DNA from: Macrostomum hystrix
Lineage: Eukaryota; Platyhelminthes; Macrostomidae
DNA: 64,000 nt
Direction of reading: 5' to 3'
Assembly (NCBI GenBank): GCA_950097015.1
Contig: CATNEN010000001.1
Span: forward strand, 21,567,501 to 21,631,500
Under the pieces are notes generated by a model. It was not told where the DNA came from and made no database searches. It saw only the letters and a program-made list of their open reading frames with translations. The number at the start of each line of letters is the position of its first letter. Positions within the stretch are counted from its first letter, which is position 1. This document shows positions 24,401 to 37,889 of this stretch, one piece after another. Both the position numbers and the translations under genes were made by a program.

Positions 24401-25409
24401 CTTCCAGATTTCAGTCCAGTTGGTTTGAGACCTGTCACAGCGGGCCATTGTGCAAGCCTGGCAGGTGCTTATTGACTGCACAGCAGCCATTGCAGCTTCA
24501 CTTGCTTGGTACACAATGCGCCGGCTTCTCCCTCTCTGTCTCTGTTGCTATGCAATCTGGAGCGTATATAATATGCGAACTTCTGCAGGCTTTGATAGGC
24601 CGGGCTAGAACTCAATGGTAGATGGAGAGAAAGAGATGGAGAGAGAAAATGCAGCTGGGGTTGGCAGAAACTCCCCCCCTCTACCCTTCACTCCGTCTGC
24701 AGACATTCGTCACATGATTTATTCGTTCTCACTTACAGCAAGCAGTTCTTATCTTTTTAGTTCAACAGCTGCTGACAAAGGCCCTTAGAGACGGCCTGAA
24801 TTTCATCTGTGATCTCTCTCTCTCCCTCCCTGTCCCTCTCGCCCTGAGTCCCAATCTGCAGCAGCATAATTAAAGCAGAGCTGGTTGGTTAAAATAGTCT
24901 TTTCAGTCGGCCGGCCCTGCTCCATTATTCAGCCGACACTAACCAGATGCCTGCTCTGATGGAAGGCGCACAAAGCGAGACAGGGGAGGAAAGCACACAG
25001 ACGGACTGAGAGCAGAGAGCACTGAGGGGCTGCTCCATTCGCCTTTGCGATAGAAACAGAGCGAGATAAATAGGAGGCAGGGTGGCATTGGAGTGCTCTA
25101 AGTGCATCTCGTAGGAAAAAAGGTGTCTCTAACGAGTGTTTGCTTCGCCGCTATTAGCTCTACCTAACAAAAACTTAGGGGATTATTCGACCTTTTAGCA
25201 ACGCGAATAAAGAGGAGATGCGACCGGGCGCAAAGCCATCACCCGTTAATCCAGCGCATAATTCGCTTTGACTCATTCCAGTCTAGAAACCCCTGAAGAC
25301 AAAAACAAAAGAAACACAAAAAGCATCTAGCGGCGCAAGTATAAGACATCAGGACTGACAGCCTCTAAGGCCTGACCCCGGAACTGACACTGCTCAAGCT
25401 CCTTGAGCA
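21431..25409. other. Long intergenic region upstream of the DCLK gene
   Basis: Nearly 4 kb without a supported exon. The left two thirds are AT-rich. From about 24500 to 25400 the sequence becomes less AT-rich, with CT-rich and GAGA-rich tracts (for example around 24622-24650 and 24810-24845). This is a plausible promoter and 5'UTR region for the downstream kinase. Confidence 0.45.
23470..23545. repeat. AT-only palindromic tract
   Basis: About 70 bp of TATTATAATATAATAATATA-type sequence that can fold on itself extensively, flanked by ordinary AT-rich DNA. Confidence 0.8.
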
Positions 25410-28400
25410 ATGACCAGCGCCCTGATGGAGCACAGCAGCGTTGGCAGCCTCCTGACCACCAGGCGGCAGGCTCGCGAAGAGCGGCGCAGGCAGAAGCGCA
25501 TTGTGATCTTCTGCAACGGCGACATCTTCTTCAAGGGCAAGAAGCTGAGCATCACGCCCAATCGGTACGTGTCCTACAATGACCTGCTGCAGGACCTGAC
25601 CTACCGGATGCCGCAGAATCTGTACCTGCCCAACGGTGTCCGCCAGCTGTTCTCACCCAGCAGCGGCCGGCGGCTGGCCAGCGTCTCCGACCTTCGCGAC
25701 GGCGGCGCCTACGTGTGCGCCGGCAATGAGACCTTCAAGCCCGTCAAGTACGGAGCTGCGGAACTGCTGCCCTGGGGCAAAGGTGAGCGAATTGCGTGCG
25801 GGATTATAATTATAATATTAATAATTGCAATGGCGCATCAGTTGGTGACACTAGATCCGCAGCCAGCGAGGAGGCAATTCTGCCCATTTCGCTGACTCCT
25901 GAGCACACACGCACACAGATACTGTACGCAGGCACACACAGGCGTGTACATCTGCCCTGACTTTCTAAATTTTACGACAAGCCCCTAAGCCGTCTCTACG
26001 AGGCTGCGCCCCAAATGAATGTGGCCTCGCCGCGGAATCGAACTCAGGGACCTTGTTGCGAGAGGAAAATGCGTTAGACCGCTCTGCCACTGACCTCCCA
26101 TTGGAGAGACTTTGAGCATTAATCCTAACAAATGGATAACCAAGTACAGTACAATTCTAAAGTCCCTGTACTGTACTCAACCCTCAAAGCCGTTATTGGA
26201 GTGGGTAGAAATCTCCATGGACTGGGCAGTCGACCCCGAAATTGATTATTGCTGGTATTCGAGCTCCTAAATCAGAATTCTTATACTTGGTTTTACTTGG
26301 AATTTACTTGGAATAAAAGTACAGATTCACATTGTCTACCAGCGTCAGTATTTGTTGATTACATCAATAATTTTCCCAGTTTTAGTAAGTCGAAACTAAA
26401 AATTCGCTTCGCTTGTTGCGCCAAAGAATTACAAAGATAATTGGACAATTAAAAGCGGAACACCCCCCGGTTAATTTCAGATGTTGAGAGGCCAGGTTTG
26501 TTTGTTAAAGTTGATTTCATTTTTTTTCTCATTTTAGATGTGAAAACTCTTTTTTTCTATTCCTAAAGAAACTATAGGAAATCCCTACTTTGCTTCAAAT
26601 ATTTATTTTCTGCTGCTTCAAAAACGACACATTTTGGGGCCTTTGAAGACGATGCGAACAAAAACAGTTACTCCGTGAGTTACTAGTTGAGTTGCTAGTG
26701 TGAAATCTCTTTACAACCTAAACAACAGACATTAAAATCGATTGCTGGCAGCAGACAATAGCATCGCTTTTTCATTACCTGCTTTTTCTTACCTGTTCAT
26801 TCGCTCCTTATATGAACGGCACTGAGCGCGAGAAAAATGTGTGACGCAGTGGTGAAAATTTAGCGCCTTTAGTCTACCTGCCTGTCTGCTAATGGAATAA
26901 AATGAAATTAAAAACTATGAAAGGTTCTCAACTCAACGCGTTTTTTATGACTCGCAAAGTAACAATAGTGGAATAGAAGCGGAAGGCGAACAGCTCATGC
27001 TGTACACCAGACAGGCGGGGACACTTACAGATAGAAGCACCGATAGAAAGACAAACAATATAAATATTCACTGGCAGACAGACAAATTGATAGGCAGACT
27101 GGTAGATTGATAAAAAAAGACTGGTAGATTGATACAGAGACTGGTAGATTGATAGAAAGCCAGACGTATCCCCAGATCAGATAAAAGGGCAAGGTTTTAT
27201 CAAGTGACCTGAGCAAGTCTGCTTATCAGCTTCCTGACTGAGCACACGGATACACCGTTAGACTCATCTGAGCTCACCTCACCGCTAATAAACCGAAAAT
27301 GTCATTTCTCCCAGGTGCCCAGTCCAACAGCAACTTCGACGCCTCAGTCTATGGTGGTGGCGGGGCTGCCGCCATCGCCGCCCCCAGCTCCTCCCAGTTC
27401 GCCGGCTACAACGCCTTCCCACCGTCGAAGTTTCTCAAACGGCAGCAACACAATGCTCTGCAGCAGCAGCAGCAGCAGCATCTGCAGCTGCAGTTGCAAC
27501 AGAAGCAGCCGGAGTCCAGTCGGATTGCGGCATTGCGCGGCTCTCACAGTCGAGACGATGTCGCCGGCGACTCGTCCGGCATTGCGGGCGGCGTCACCCG
27601 ACAGCCGAAGGTCGTCACAATCGTCAAGGACGGTCCCAGACCGCGCCAAGTGGTCAAGATCCTGCTGAATCGTCGGGGAGTTCAAAGCTTCCAGCAGCTG
27701 CTGGCTGACATCTCCGATTCGTTCGGCGGAGGCCGTCGGACGGGTCGGCTGCGCCGGCTGTGGAGCATCGCCGGTCGCGAGGTTCGCGACGTCGGCGACC
27801 TGTTCCGCGATGAGGAGCTGTTCGTTGGCAGTGCCGGCGAGGAGGCGATGGCGCTGGACCGCGTCGCCGACCTTCTCGATGAGCTCTATCCAGGCAACGC
27901 CGACGTCAAGTCGCTCCTTCGGCACTGGGAGAGGCGGCTTCGCCGTCAGGAAAAACGGCGCGGCAGTCGGGGCCACGTGGCTCCTCAGCAGCTGCCGCCG
28001 CCACGAGTCGAAGAGCGGGACAGCGGCTATGAGGAGGCCGAAGTTTTAGTGTCGACACCGTCGGCTCAGCAGCAGCAGGCTGGGGCGCCGTTGCGAGGGG
28101 AGCCGCTCAGGCAGGCCCTGGCGGCCAGGCGGCACTCGAAGCCGCTGCCGCTGATTCACGAGCCTTCGACGCAGCCGGCGCCGCCCGACGCCGAGGAGGC
28201 AAACCGACAGCAGCGGCTGGCGGAGGAGCAGCGGCTCGCTGACGAGGCCGCCACTGCAAAGCGGGACAAGCAGCGCAGGCTTGGGAAACAGCGAGAGGCT
28301 CCAGTCAGTAAGCAGCAGCAGGTTAAGGGTCGCGTGGTGCTGCCTCCGATTCAGGCATCAGCGAAGGAGCCGCAGCAGGCACCGACCAGCGACAAGGAGA

Positions 28401-28444
28401 AAAAAGCAGCCGAGAAGCAGGCGGCTCGCAAGGAGAAGAAGGCT

Positions 28445-28477
<33 letters not shown>

Positions 28478-31186
28478 GAGGAGGAAAGTCAGCCGCAGCC
28501 GTTGCCTGCACTGCCGCAGATTCCAGCAGAATCCGCCGGCGTTGAGAAGAAGTCGCCTCATCACCAGCCAAAGCAGCAGCAGCAGCAGCCGACGCGAAGA
28601 TCGGTAACCCCTGAGCAGCCATCAACCCCAGCCGGCCGGATTCTGTCCCCGGTTCGCGAGGAGGAGAAGGAGGCAACACAGGCCACGGCATCGGCTGTCG
28701 GTGGAGTCGCAACCGCCGCGGCCACCGGGGTGACGCGGACGGAGGCCTCGCTGAAGGGCGAAGCCGCGGCTGCCACCACGGCGAGCGCAGAGACGCCCAG
28801 AAAGCACGAAGTCAAGAGAGCCGAGAAGTCGACTGACAATGCGGCATCCAAGCCAGCATCAGCCAAGGAGAAGGCCAAGAAGGAGACGCAGCAGCAACAG
28901 CAGCAGCAGCGGCAGACTCCTAGAAAGAGCGCCTCAAAGAAGCCGCCGGACAATCAGAAGGAAGCGGAGAAATCTTCGGAGCCACCGGCAGCGGATTCGC
29001 AGCGCCCGCTGATTCGCCCGATCTCCTCCAGCCGCTTCATCAACGAGCGCTACGAGCTGGGCAAGACCATGGGCGACGGCAACTTTGCCATCGTCCGAGC
29101 CTGCGTGAAGAAGGAGAGCAAAAACGAGTACGCCATGAAGGTGATCGACAAGTCCAAGCTCAGGGGCAAAGAGCACATGGTCATCAACGAGGTTCGGATC
29201 ATGAAACTCTGCCAGCACCCCAACATTGTCCGCCTGCTGGAAGAGTACGAGACGCGGACTGAGATCTACCTGGTCATGGAGCTGGTGAAGGGCGGCGACC
29301 TGTTCGACGCCATCAGCCAGGTGGTGAAGTTCAACGAGACCCAGGCGTCGCACATGGTGGCCGATATGGCCAGCGCCCTGTTCTACCTGCACAGCAGGAA
29401 CATTGTGCACCGAGATCTGAAACCAGAGAACCTACTGGTCAGTAGTATGCTACTTTCAACTAGTTATCTAGATTGATGGAAGCTAGACAAAGATCATAAA
29501 AATTTTCCCTCGGGACCGAAATTCGAACTCACGACCTCTCGGGAAACGAGCTCCCAAGTACTTTCAAGTCCGATGACTTAATTTAGATTCTACTTAGTTT
29601 AGTTTAGTTAAGTTACATTTAGAAGGACCACAAGGGGATTTCAAATACCCGCTGCCTACTTCACGACAGCTCCCAAAACGAATGACCGATTTTTGTGAAA
29701 GTCCACCCTATGGATGAAAGTTTTCCGCCCTCTATAATGAACAAACTTTCAAAGCCGTCCGATGTCAGCATCGTCGAGATATTCAACGATTCTTGTCGGA
29801 GACCTTGGTGACAACTAACAGCTAGCATAGCTCTTTTTGTGATTCTGGAAGTCGTTTCATCGTGTATAGCGGAGACTTTAAGCCCCTGTTCTGGATTTCC
29901 ATCATGCGGATATGTGGAAAAACCTTCACTAGTATTTCTGGTGTTAAAAACACTATAGCCGCTCAGTCGATTCGAACCCGGGACCTTCCGAGTCGTAGAC
30001 CAATCCGATACCGCTTGGCTAGATAAATAAGTGATTTGGAAGTTTCTCTGTATTTTTCAGGTGTATCGGAGCAAGGACAACAAAATCAGTTTGAAACTCG
30101 GCGACTTTGGCTTGGCCATGGAGGTTGACAAGCCGATTTATACCGTGTGTGGCACCCCAACCTATGTTGCGCCAGAGATTCTAGAGGAGCGAGGTGAGAA
30201 CTGCAGATTGCCTTTGCAGTTTCCTGGAACGGATTCTTTGAGCTCTTGTTAGACAGGTGCCTACCTGTTAGACATATGTCCCTACCTGTTAGACATAGAT
30301 GACTACCTGTTAGACAAAGATGCCTACCTGTTAGACAGAAGTGCCTAACTGTTAGACAGCGGTGCCTATCTGTTAGACAGCGGTGCCTACCTGTTAGACA
30401 TGCCTACCTGTTAGACACAAGTGCCTACCTGTTAGACAGAAGTGACAACCTGTAAGACAGAAGTGCCTACCTGTTAGACAGAAGTGACAACCTGTTAGAC
30501 AGAAGTGCCTACCTGTTAGACAGAAGTGACAACCTGTAAGACAGAAGTGCCTACCTGTTAGACAGAAGTGCCTACCTGTTAGACAGAAGTGCCTACCTGT
30601 TAGACAGAAGTAGATGTAGGTCAACCATTCCGATACTCACCTTGCAGGCTACGGACTCGAAGTAGACCTGTGGGCCCTGGGAGTCATCACCTACATCCTG
30701 CTGTGCGGCTTCCCGCCGTTCAGAAGTCGTGAGCGCCGACAAACCGAGCTGTTCCAGTTCATCAAGTCAGGCGTGTTCGAATTCCTCAGCCCCTACTGGG
30801 ATCACATATCCCTGTGTGAGTGTGGAATTCCGATAAAATCAATTTATCGATTTATTGAAGATCGTTTGACCGTCAATTATCCCTCTTAATCACATTTATC
30901 TTCCTATCTCCCAATTTCACTGCTTCTACCATCTCCAGCCGCAAAGGACCTAATCCAGAGACTGCTGGTGGTTGACAGAAGGCGCCGGTACACAGCTGTG
31001 GACGTGCTGTGCCACCCATGGGTGATAAGCCTCGGCGGCTCCAGGAAGCTGCCGCCCAATCTGAGCATGAAGGAGCAGCAGGCGAAGCTGCGAGACCAGC
31101 TGGTCAAGCAGGCCGAGGAGGGCATGGCGGAGTTCCAGCAGGTCAAAGCCAACAGCATCTACGGAGTGCAAGCCAATGCAAAGTAG
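25410..31186 (+). CDS. Doublecortin-like kinase (two DCX domains plus Ser/Thr kinase), complete, 5 exons
   Basis: Microtubule-associated CaMK-group kinase of the DCLK family. Exons are 25410-25782, 27315-29437, 30061-30193, 30648-30815 and 30939-31186; phases agree, 1014 aa. DCX domain 1 is about residues 27-112 ([14 protein letters not shown]...GAYVCAGNE). DCX domain 2 is about 221-310 ([20 protein letters not shown]). A linker of about 390 residues rich in Gln, Ala and Lys includes poly-Gln runs. The kinase (about 702-960) has glycine loop GDGNFAIV, lysine in [35 protein letters not shown] and the closing HPWV. All catalytic residues are present. The order matches DCLK1-3; I do not assign a paralogue. 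The start codon precedes the first domain and has no nearer in-frame ATG conflict. Confidence 0.94.
25845..26098 (-). mobile_element. SINE-2 in DCLK intron 1
   Basis: Minus orientation, starting with CGGTCTAACGC and B box AGTTCGATTCCGCGG. The body is shortened relative to the 16434 copy (part between GTCGTAAAATTT and AGAAAGTCAGG missing). Confidence 0.85.
29490..30030 (-). mobile_element. tRNA-derived SINE-like insertion(s) in DCLK intron 2
   Basis: Read on the minus strand, 30025-29960 has A-box-like TAGCCAAGCGGTATCGG and B-box-like GGGTTCGAATCGACT. A second tRNA-like block lies at about 29560-29495 (GAGTTCGAATTTCGGTCCC). The body between them does not match SINE-1 or SINE-2. It may be one dimeric element or two nested ones. 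Confidence 0.6.
30243..30612. repeat. 21-bp minisatellite in DCLK intron 3
   Basis: About 17 copies of ACCTGTTAGACAGAAGTGCC plus one base. Early copies (30243-30400) vary in length; later ones are regular. Confidence 0.93.
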
Positions 31187-32548
31187 ATCCCATACGATTG
31201 AGGCTAAACACTTCAGGACTTCGTGGCTAAAACCCTACTACCGTTTCTTAGAATCCCAACGGCGATTTCTTAGAATCCGAATCACGATATCTCATAATCC
31301 AAGTTAAGATTTCTAAGAATCTTAAATACGATTTCGTGGAATCCCGACAACGATTTCTTGGAAATTTGACTATAATTTCTAAGAATCTTGACTTCGTTTT
31401 CTACGAACCGCAAGAATAATTTCCATGAAATGCAAGTAGTTTCTAAGAAACGCAAATACGATTTCTAGGAATCCGGAATACAATTTTTTAAGAATCGCAA
31501 CACCTTTAATGATCTTAAATATGATTTCCGTTAACAGGACTTTCGCATAGGGATTTTTATTGGAGGCAAAAGTCCTTATAGAGAGACTTCACAATTCAAT
31601 CATTCAAAATATTCCTAGCTCACCTATTTGGTTACTTCCATTTTGTTTCTTAATAAAGCAGTGATTGATCTATTTTACAAATTCAATGTTTGCCTTTTAT
31701 TTAACCAGCTGGATTCAAAGCTTCGAAAATGTACTTTCAAAATGTATTCCCCCCCCGAGTTATTTTATCACGATTCTACTATCGTGAGTAGGTATAGCGC
31801 ATTTTTTGTACATTTCTACTTCTTGCTAAACTGTGCCTTGATATCGGAGCAGATGGTGTCACAGAGCTAGAGTTCTATTTTTGATTGGTTTATTGTGTTT
31901 TGCACGCAGAAATCAGCCATTGTACCTCAAGTACTCGTAATGACCAAATGAACAGCTACCGCGGTATAGAAACTATCTATTATTTTGTCTCAGTGCCTTA
32001 TGAAAACAAAGACCACTAAACATTGGTCTGCTCCCGTAAGATGCTTTCAGTATTTGTTAGTATTTGCAAACATATATAAAACAGCAACACGGTACAGTAT
32101 AACTCACTTTCGCCAACAATCCAATTACTGTCTATTGTTTCTCGTCTACTTACAACAGTGCCTATGCCATAGCTAATATATAACTGTTATTTGCTACTCT
32201 TAGCAGTATAAGCGTACATACATATAGCAAATTAGCAGACTTTTTACTTATTTTGTCCCGGAGTTTGTACACCTGTAGATTTTAACTGTTTCCGTGCCTT
32301 GACTTTTAACAGAAGATATAATATATTTTTCGGAATGTCTGTACAACTCTAGAGTATTGTAGAGTTGTTTAGTTTTTGAATCAATCAGAATTCAGAAAAA
32401 TACAAATTGTGATTGGACCTTCATAATTCTCTTCCTAGTGCTAGAAAAATATGAAATTTAATAATTGAAAAAAATTTTCTGCATGAACTTTTTTTACATT
32501 AACAGATTCAACAACAAATGAGAACTTAGATAATGATTATTTATTGAA
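31187..32548. other. 3' flank of the DCLK gene
   Basis: A degenerate repeat based on GATTTCTAAGAATC spans about 31230-31510. A canonical AATAAA lies at 31652-31657, 466 bp after the stop, and could be the poly(A) signal. No further exon is recognised. Confidence 0.5.
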
Positions 32549-35500
32549 ATGATCCCCAGCAGATCCCAATGATCCCCAGCAGATCCTAATGATCCTCAGC
32601 AGATCCCAATGATCCCCAGTAGATCCCAATGATCCCCAGCAGATCCTAATGATCCCAAGCAGATCCCAATGATCCCAAGCAGATCCCAATGATCCTCAGC
32701 AGATCCCAATGATCCCCAGTAGATCCCAATGATCCCCAGCAGATCCCAATGATCCCAAGCAGATCCCAATGATCCCCAGCAGATCCTAATGATCCTCAGC
32801 AGATCCCGGTGATCCCCAGCAGATCCTAATGATCCTCAGCAGATCCCGGTGATCCCCAGCAGATCCTAATGATCCTCAGCAGATCTTAATGATCACAAGC
32901 AGATCCCAATGATCCTCAGCAGATCCCAATGATCCTCAGCAGATCCCGGTGATCCTCAGCAGATCCCAATGATCCTCAGCAGATCCCAATGATCCTCAGC
33001 AGATCCCAATGATCCTCAGCAGATCTTAATGATCCTCAGCAGATCCCAATGATCCCCAGCAGATCCCAATGATCCTCAGCAGATCCTAATGATCCTCAGC
33101 AGATCTTAATGATCACAAGCAGATCCCAATGATCCTCAGCAGATCTTAATGATCCTCAGCAGATCCCAATGATCCCCAGCAGATCCCAATGATCCTCAGC
33201 AGATCCCGGTGATCCCCAGCAGATCTTAATGATCACAAGCAGATCTTAATGATCCCCAGCAGATCTTAATGATCACAAGCAGATCTTAATGATCCCCAGC
33301 AGATCTTAATGATCACAAGCAGATCTTAATGATCCCCAGCAGATCTTAATGATCACAAGCAGATCCCAATGATCCTCAGCAGATACCAATGATCCTCAGC
33401 AGATCCCGGTGATCCCCAGCAGATCCTAATGATCCTCAGCAGATCCCAATGATCCTCAGCAGATCCCAATGATCCCCAGTAGATCCCAATGATCCCCAGC
33501 AGATCCTAATGATCACAAGCAGATCCCAATGATCCTCAGCAGATCCCAATGATCCCCAGTAGATCCCAATGATCCCCAGCAGATCCTAATGATCCCAAGC
33601 AGATCCCAATGATCCTCAGCAGATCCCGGTGATCCCCAGCAGATCTTAATGATCCCCAGCAGATCCCAATGATCCCCAGCAGATCCCAATGATCCTCAGC
33701 AGATCCCGGTGATCCCCAGCAGATCTTAATGATCACAAGCAGATCTTAATGATCCCCAGCAGATCTTAATGATCACAAGCAGATCTTAATGATCCCCAGC
33801 AGATCTTAATGATCACAAGCAGATCTTAATGATCCCCAGCAGATCTTAATGATCCCCAGCAGATCTTAATGATCACAAGCAGATCCCAATGATCCTCAGC
33901 AGATACCAATGATCCTCAGCAGATCCCGGTGATCCCCAGCAGATCCTAATGATCCTCAGCAGATCCCAATGATCCTCAGCAGATCCCAATGATCCCCAGT
34001 AGATCCCAATGATCCCCAGCAGATCCTAATGATCACAAGCAGATCCCAATGATCCTCAGCAGATCCCAATGATCCCCAGTAGATCCCAATGATCCCCAGC
34101 AGATCCTAATGATCCCAAGCAGATCCCAATGATCCTCAGCAGATCCCGGTGATCCCCAGCAGATCTTAATGATCACAAGCAGATCTTAATGATCCCCAGC
34201 AGATCTTAATGATCCCCAGCAGATCTTAATGATCACAAGCAGATCCCAATGATCCTCAGCAGATACCAATGATCCTCAGCAGATCCCGGTGATCCCCAGC
34301 AGATCCTAATGATCCTCAGCAGATCCCAATGATCCTCAGCAGATCCCAATGATCCCCAGTAGATCCCAATGATCCCCAGCAGATCCTAATGATCACAAGC
34401 AGATCCCAATGATCCTCAGCAGATCCCAATGATCCCCAGTAGATCCCAATGATCCCCAGCAGATCCTAATGATCCCAAGCAGATCCCAATGATCCTCAGC
34501 AGATCCCGGTGATCCCAGCAGATCCTAATGATTCTCAGCAGATCCCAATGATTCTCAGCAGATCCCAATGATCCTCAGCAGATCCCAATGATCCCCAGTA
34601 GATCCCAATGATCCCCAGCAGATCCTAATGATCACAAGCAGATCCCAATGATCCTCAGCAGATCCCAATGATCCCCAGTAGATCCCAATGATCCCCAGCA
34701 GATCCTAATGATCCTCAGCAGATCCCAATGATCCCCAGCAGATCTTAATGATCCCCAGTAGATCTTAATGATCACAAGCAGATCCCAATGATCCTCAGCA
34801 GATACCAATGATCCTCAGCAGATCCCGGTGATCCCCAGCAGATCCTAATGATCCTCAGCAGATCCCAATGATCCTCAGCAGATCCCAATGATCCCCAGTA
34901 GATCCCAATGATCCCCAGCAGATCCTAATGATCACAAGCAGATCCCAATGATCCTCAGCAGATCCCAATGATCCCCAGTAGATCCCAATGATCCCCAGCA
35001 GATCCTAATGATCCCAAGCAGATCCCAATGATCCTCAGCAGATCCCGGTGATCCCAGCAGATCCCAATGATCCCCAGCAGATCCTAATGATTCTCAGCAG
35101 ATCCCAATGATCCTCAGCAGATCCCAATGATCCCCAGTAGATCCCAATGATCCCCAGCAGATCCTAATGATCACAAGCAGATCCCAATGATCCTCAGCAG
35201 ATCCCAATGATCCCCAGTAGATCCCAATGATCCCCAGTAGATCCCAATGATCCCCAGCAGATCCTAATGATCCTCAGCAGATCCCAAGGATCCTCAGCAG
35301 ATCCCAATGATCCTCAGCAGATCCCGGTGATCCCCAGCAGATCCTAATGATCCCAAGCAGATCCCAATGATCCTCAGCAGATCCCAATGATCCTCAGCAG
35401 ATCCCAATGATCCCCAGTAGATCCCAATGATCCCCAGCAGATCCTAATGATCCTCAGCAGATCCCAATGATCCCCAGCAGATCTTAATGATCCCCAGTAG

Positions 35501-36692
35501 ATCTTAATGATCACAAGCAGATCCCAATGATCCTCAGCAGATACCAATGATCCTCAGCAGATCCCGGTGATCCCCAGCAGATCCTAATGATCCTCAGCAG
35601 ATCCCAATGATCCTCAGCAGATCCCAATGATCCCCAGTAGATCCCAATGATCCCCAGCAGATCCTAATGATCACAAGCAGATCCCAATGATCCTCAGCAG
35701 ATCCCAATGATCCTCAGCAGATCCCAATGATCCCCAGTAGATCCCAATGATCCCCAGCAGATCCTAATGATCCTCAGCAGATCCCAATGATCCCCAGCAG
35801 ATCTTAATGATCCCCAGTAGATCTTAATGATCACAAGCAGATCCCAATGATCCTCAGCAGATACCAATGATCCTCAGCAGATCCCGGTGATCCCCAGCAG
35901 ATCCTAATGATCCTCAGCAGATCCCAATGATCCTCAGCAGATCCCAATGATCCCCAGTAGATCCCAATGATCCCCAGCAGATCCTAATGATCACAAGCAG
36001 ATCCCAATGATCCTCAGCAGATCCCAATGATCCCCAGTAGATCCCAATGATCCCCAGCAGATCCTAATGATCCCAAGCAGATCCCAATGATCCTCAGCAG
36101 ATCCCGGTGATCCCAGCAGATCCCAATGATCCCCAGCAGATCCTAATGATTCTCAGCAGATCCCAATGATCCTCAGCAGATCCCAATGATCCCCAGTAGA
36201 TCCCAATGATCCCCAGCAGATCCTAATGATCACAAGCAGATCCCAATGATCCTCAGCAGATCCCAATGATCCCCAGTAGATCCCAATGATCCCCAGTAGA
36301 TCCCAATGATCCCCAGCAGATCCTAATGATCCTCAGCAGATCCCAAGGATCCTCAGCAGATCCCAATGATCCTCAGCAGATCCCGGTGATCCCCAGCAGA
36401 TCCTAATGATCCCAAGCAGATCCCAATGATCCTCAGCAGATCCCAATGATCCTCAGCAGATCCCAATGATCCCCAGTAGATCCCAATGATCCCCAGCAGA
36501 TCCTAATGATCACAAGCAGATCCCAATGATCTTCAGCAGATCCCAATGATCCTCAGCAGATACCAATGATCCTCAGCAGATCCCGGTGATCCCCAGCAGA
36601 TCCTAATGATCCCCAGCAGATCCTAATGATCCTCAGCAGATCCCAATGATCCTCAGCAGATCCCAATGATCCCCAGTAGATCCCGATGATCC
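32549..36692. repeat. 20-bp minisatellite, about 207 units (4.1 kb)
   Basis: The unit is AGATCCCAATGATCCTCAGC with a small set of variants (CCGGT, CTTAAT, ACAAGC, CCCAGT). A rare variant, AGATACCAAT, starts at 33381, 33901, 34261, 34800, 35539, 35859 and 36558. Its neighbourhood of variants is repeated around each occurrence, showing higher-order duplication of blocks of about 320-740 bp. Single-base deletions (CCCAGCAG for CCCCAGCAG near 34511, 35051 and 36111) shift the register. Confidence 0.98.
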
Positions 36693-37239
36693 TCTGTAAA
36701 TCCCTATAATCCCAACGATACTCCCAAGTATGCGATATATCCAAGATTCCTTTCTAGATCCATAATCTTCTAAACCAACAGATCACAATTGCGAAAAATA
36801 TTCTTAAAGGAGTTGAACACCGCCTGTTTATCTGCACATGGTTTTGTGAAATCCGAACATAGACCTGACGCTGTTAAAGCTCCGAAAAACCGCATTTATA
36901 TTTACTATATATTTAACTAAACAACATTGTTAATGCTGCTCGCACAGTGCTTAATGTTGTTAATTAATCAGTTGAGCATACACATATAGATATCTGTTGC
37001 ATTTAGTTGAATAAACTGACAGCTAATGTCTAGTCGTACTTGGCTAACAAACTAATGCGCTAATCTTTAAGTGAAAAATATGATTTCAATAAAACTAACA
37101 GTTTATTGTAGGGCTTATTTTTAACTCAAATATGAAATCTGAATCTACAGTTTTGGGGAGAAATCGTTTATGAATGATGAAAGTAAAGGACTTATTAGAC
37201 ACTGTTAAACAGACTATTCGTTTATGTTAACAAGAGAGG
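36693..37239. other. Spacer between two minisatellites
   Basis: AT-rich, no gene or clear structure seen. Confidence 0.5.
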
Positions 37240-37249
37240 ACACAGATTA

Positions 37250-37706
37250 TCTAGTAGATCTTGATTGATATCTAGTAGATCATGATTGATATCTAGTAGA
37301 TCATGATTGATATCTAGTAGATCTTCATTGATATCTAGTAGATCTTCATTGATATCTAGTAGATCATGATTGATATCTAGTAGATCTTCATTGATATCTA
37401 GTAGATCTTCATTGATATCTAGTATATCTTCATTGATATCTAGTAGATCTTCATTGATATCTAGTATATCTTCATTGATATCTAGTAGATCTTCATTGAT
37501 ATCTAGTAGATCTTCATTGATATCTAGTAGATCTTCATTGATATCTAGTAGATCTTCATTGATATCTAGTATATCTTCATTGATATCTAGTAGATCTTCA
37601 TTGATATCTAGTATATCTTCATTGATATCTAGTAGATCTTCATTGATATCTAGTAGATCTTCATTGATATCTAGTAGATCTTCATTGATATCTAGTAGAT
37701 CTTCAA
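37250..37706. repeat. 21-bp minisatellite 3' of NDUFA8
   Basis: About 21 copies of ATTGATATCTAGTAGATCTT plus one base; the first copies read ATGATTGATATCTAG. The unit length is a multiple of 3, so the apparent Ser-rich ORF is an artefact. Confidence 0.95.
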
Positions 37707-37889
37707 CAATTGATAAGTTCCTAAAACATTCTGCAGAAATCTCATTTAAGTATCCTAAAACTAATTGAAAGCAAATCCCAAGGTACCAGGCCCATTAATC
37801 GATTAGGTGAAACAGGCATTTGAAATCTGCATGTTCTTAAGTCCAAAGCCGGCAATTTGTGTTTGATTCCCCACAACGGCCCAACTGCT

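Noticed and set aside
32549-36692. CRISPR-like array
   Set aside because: Units are directly adjacent with no unique spacers, and the genome is eukaryotic.
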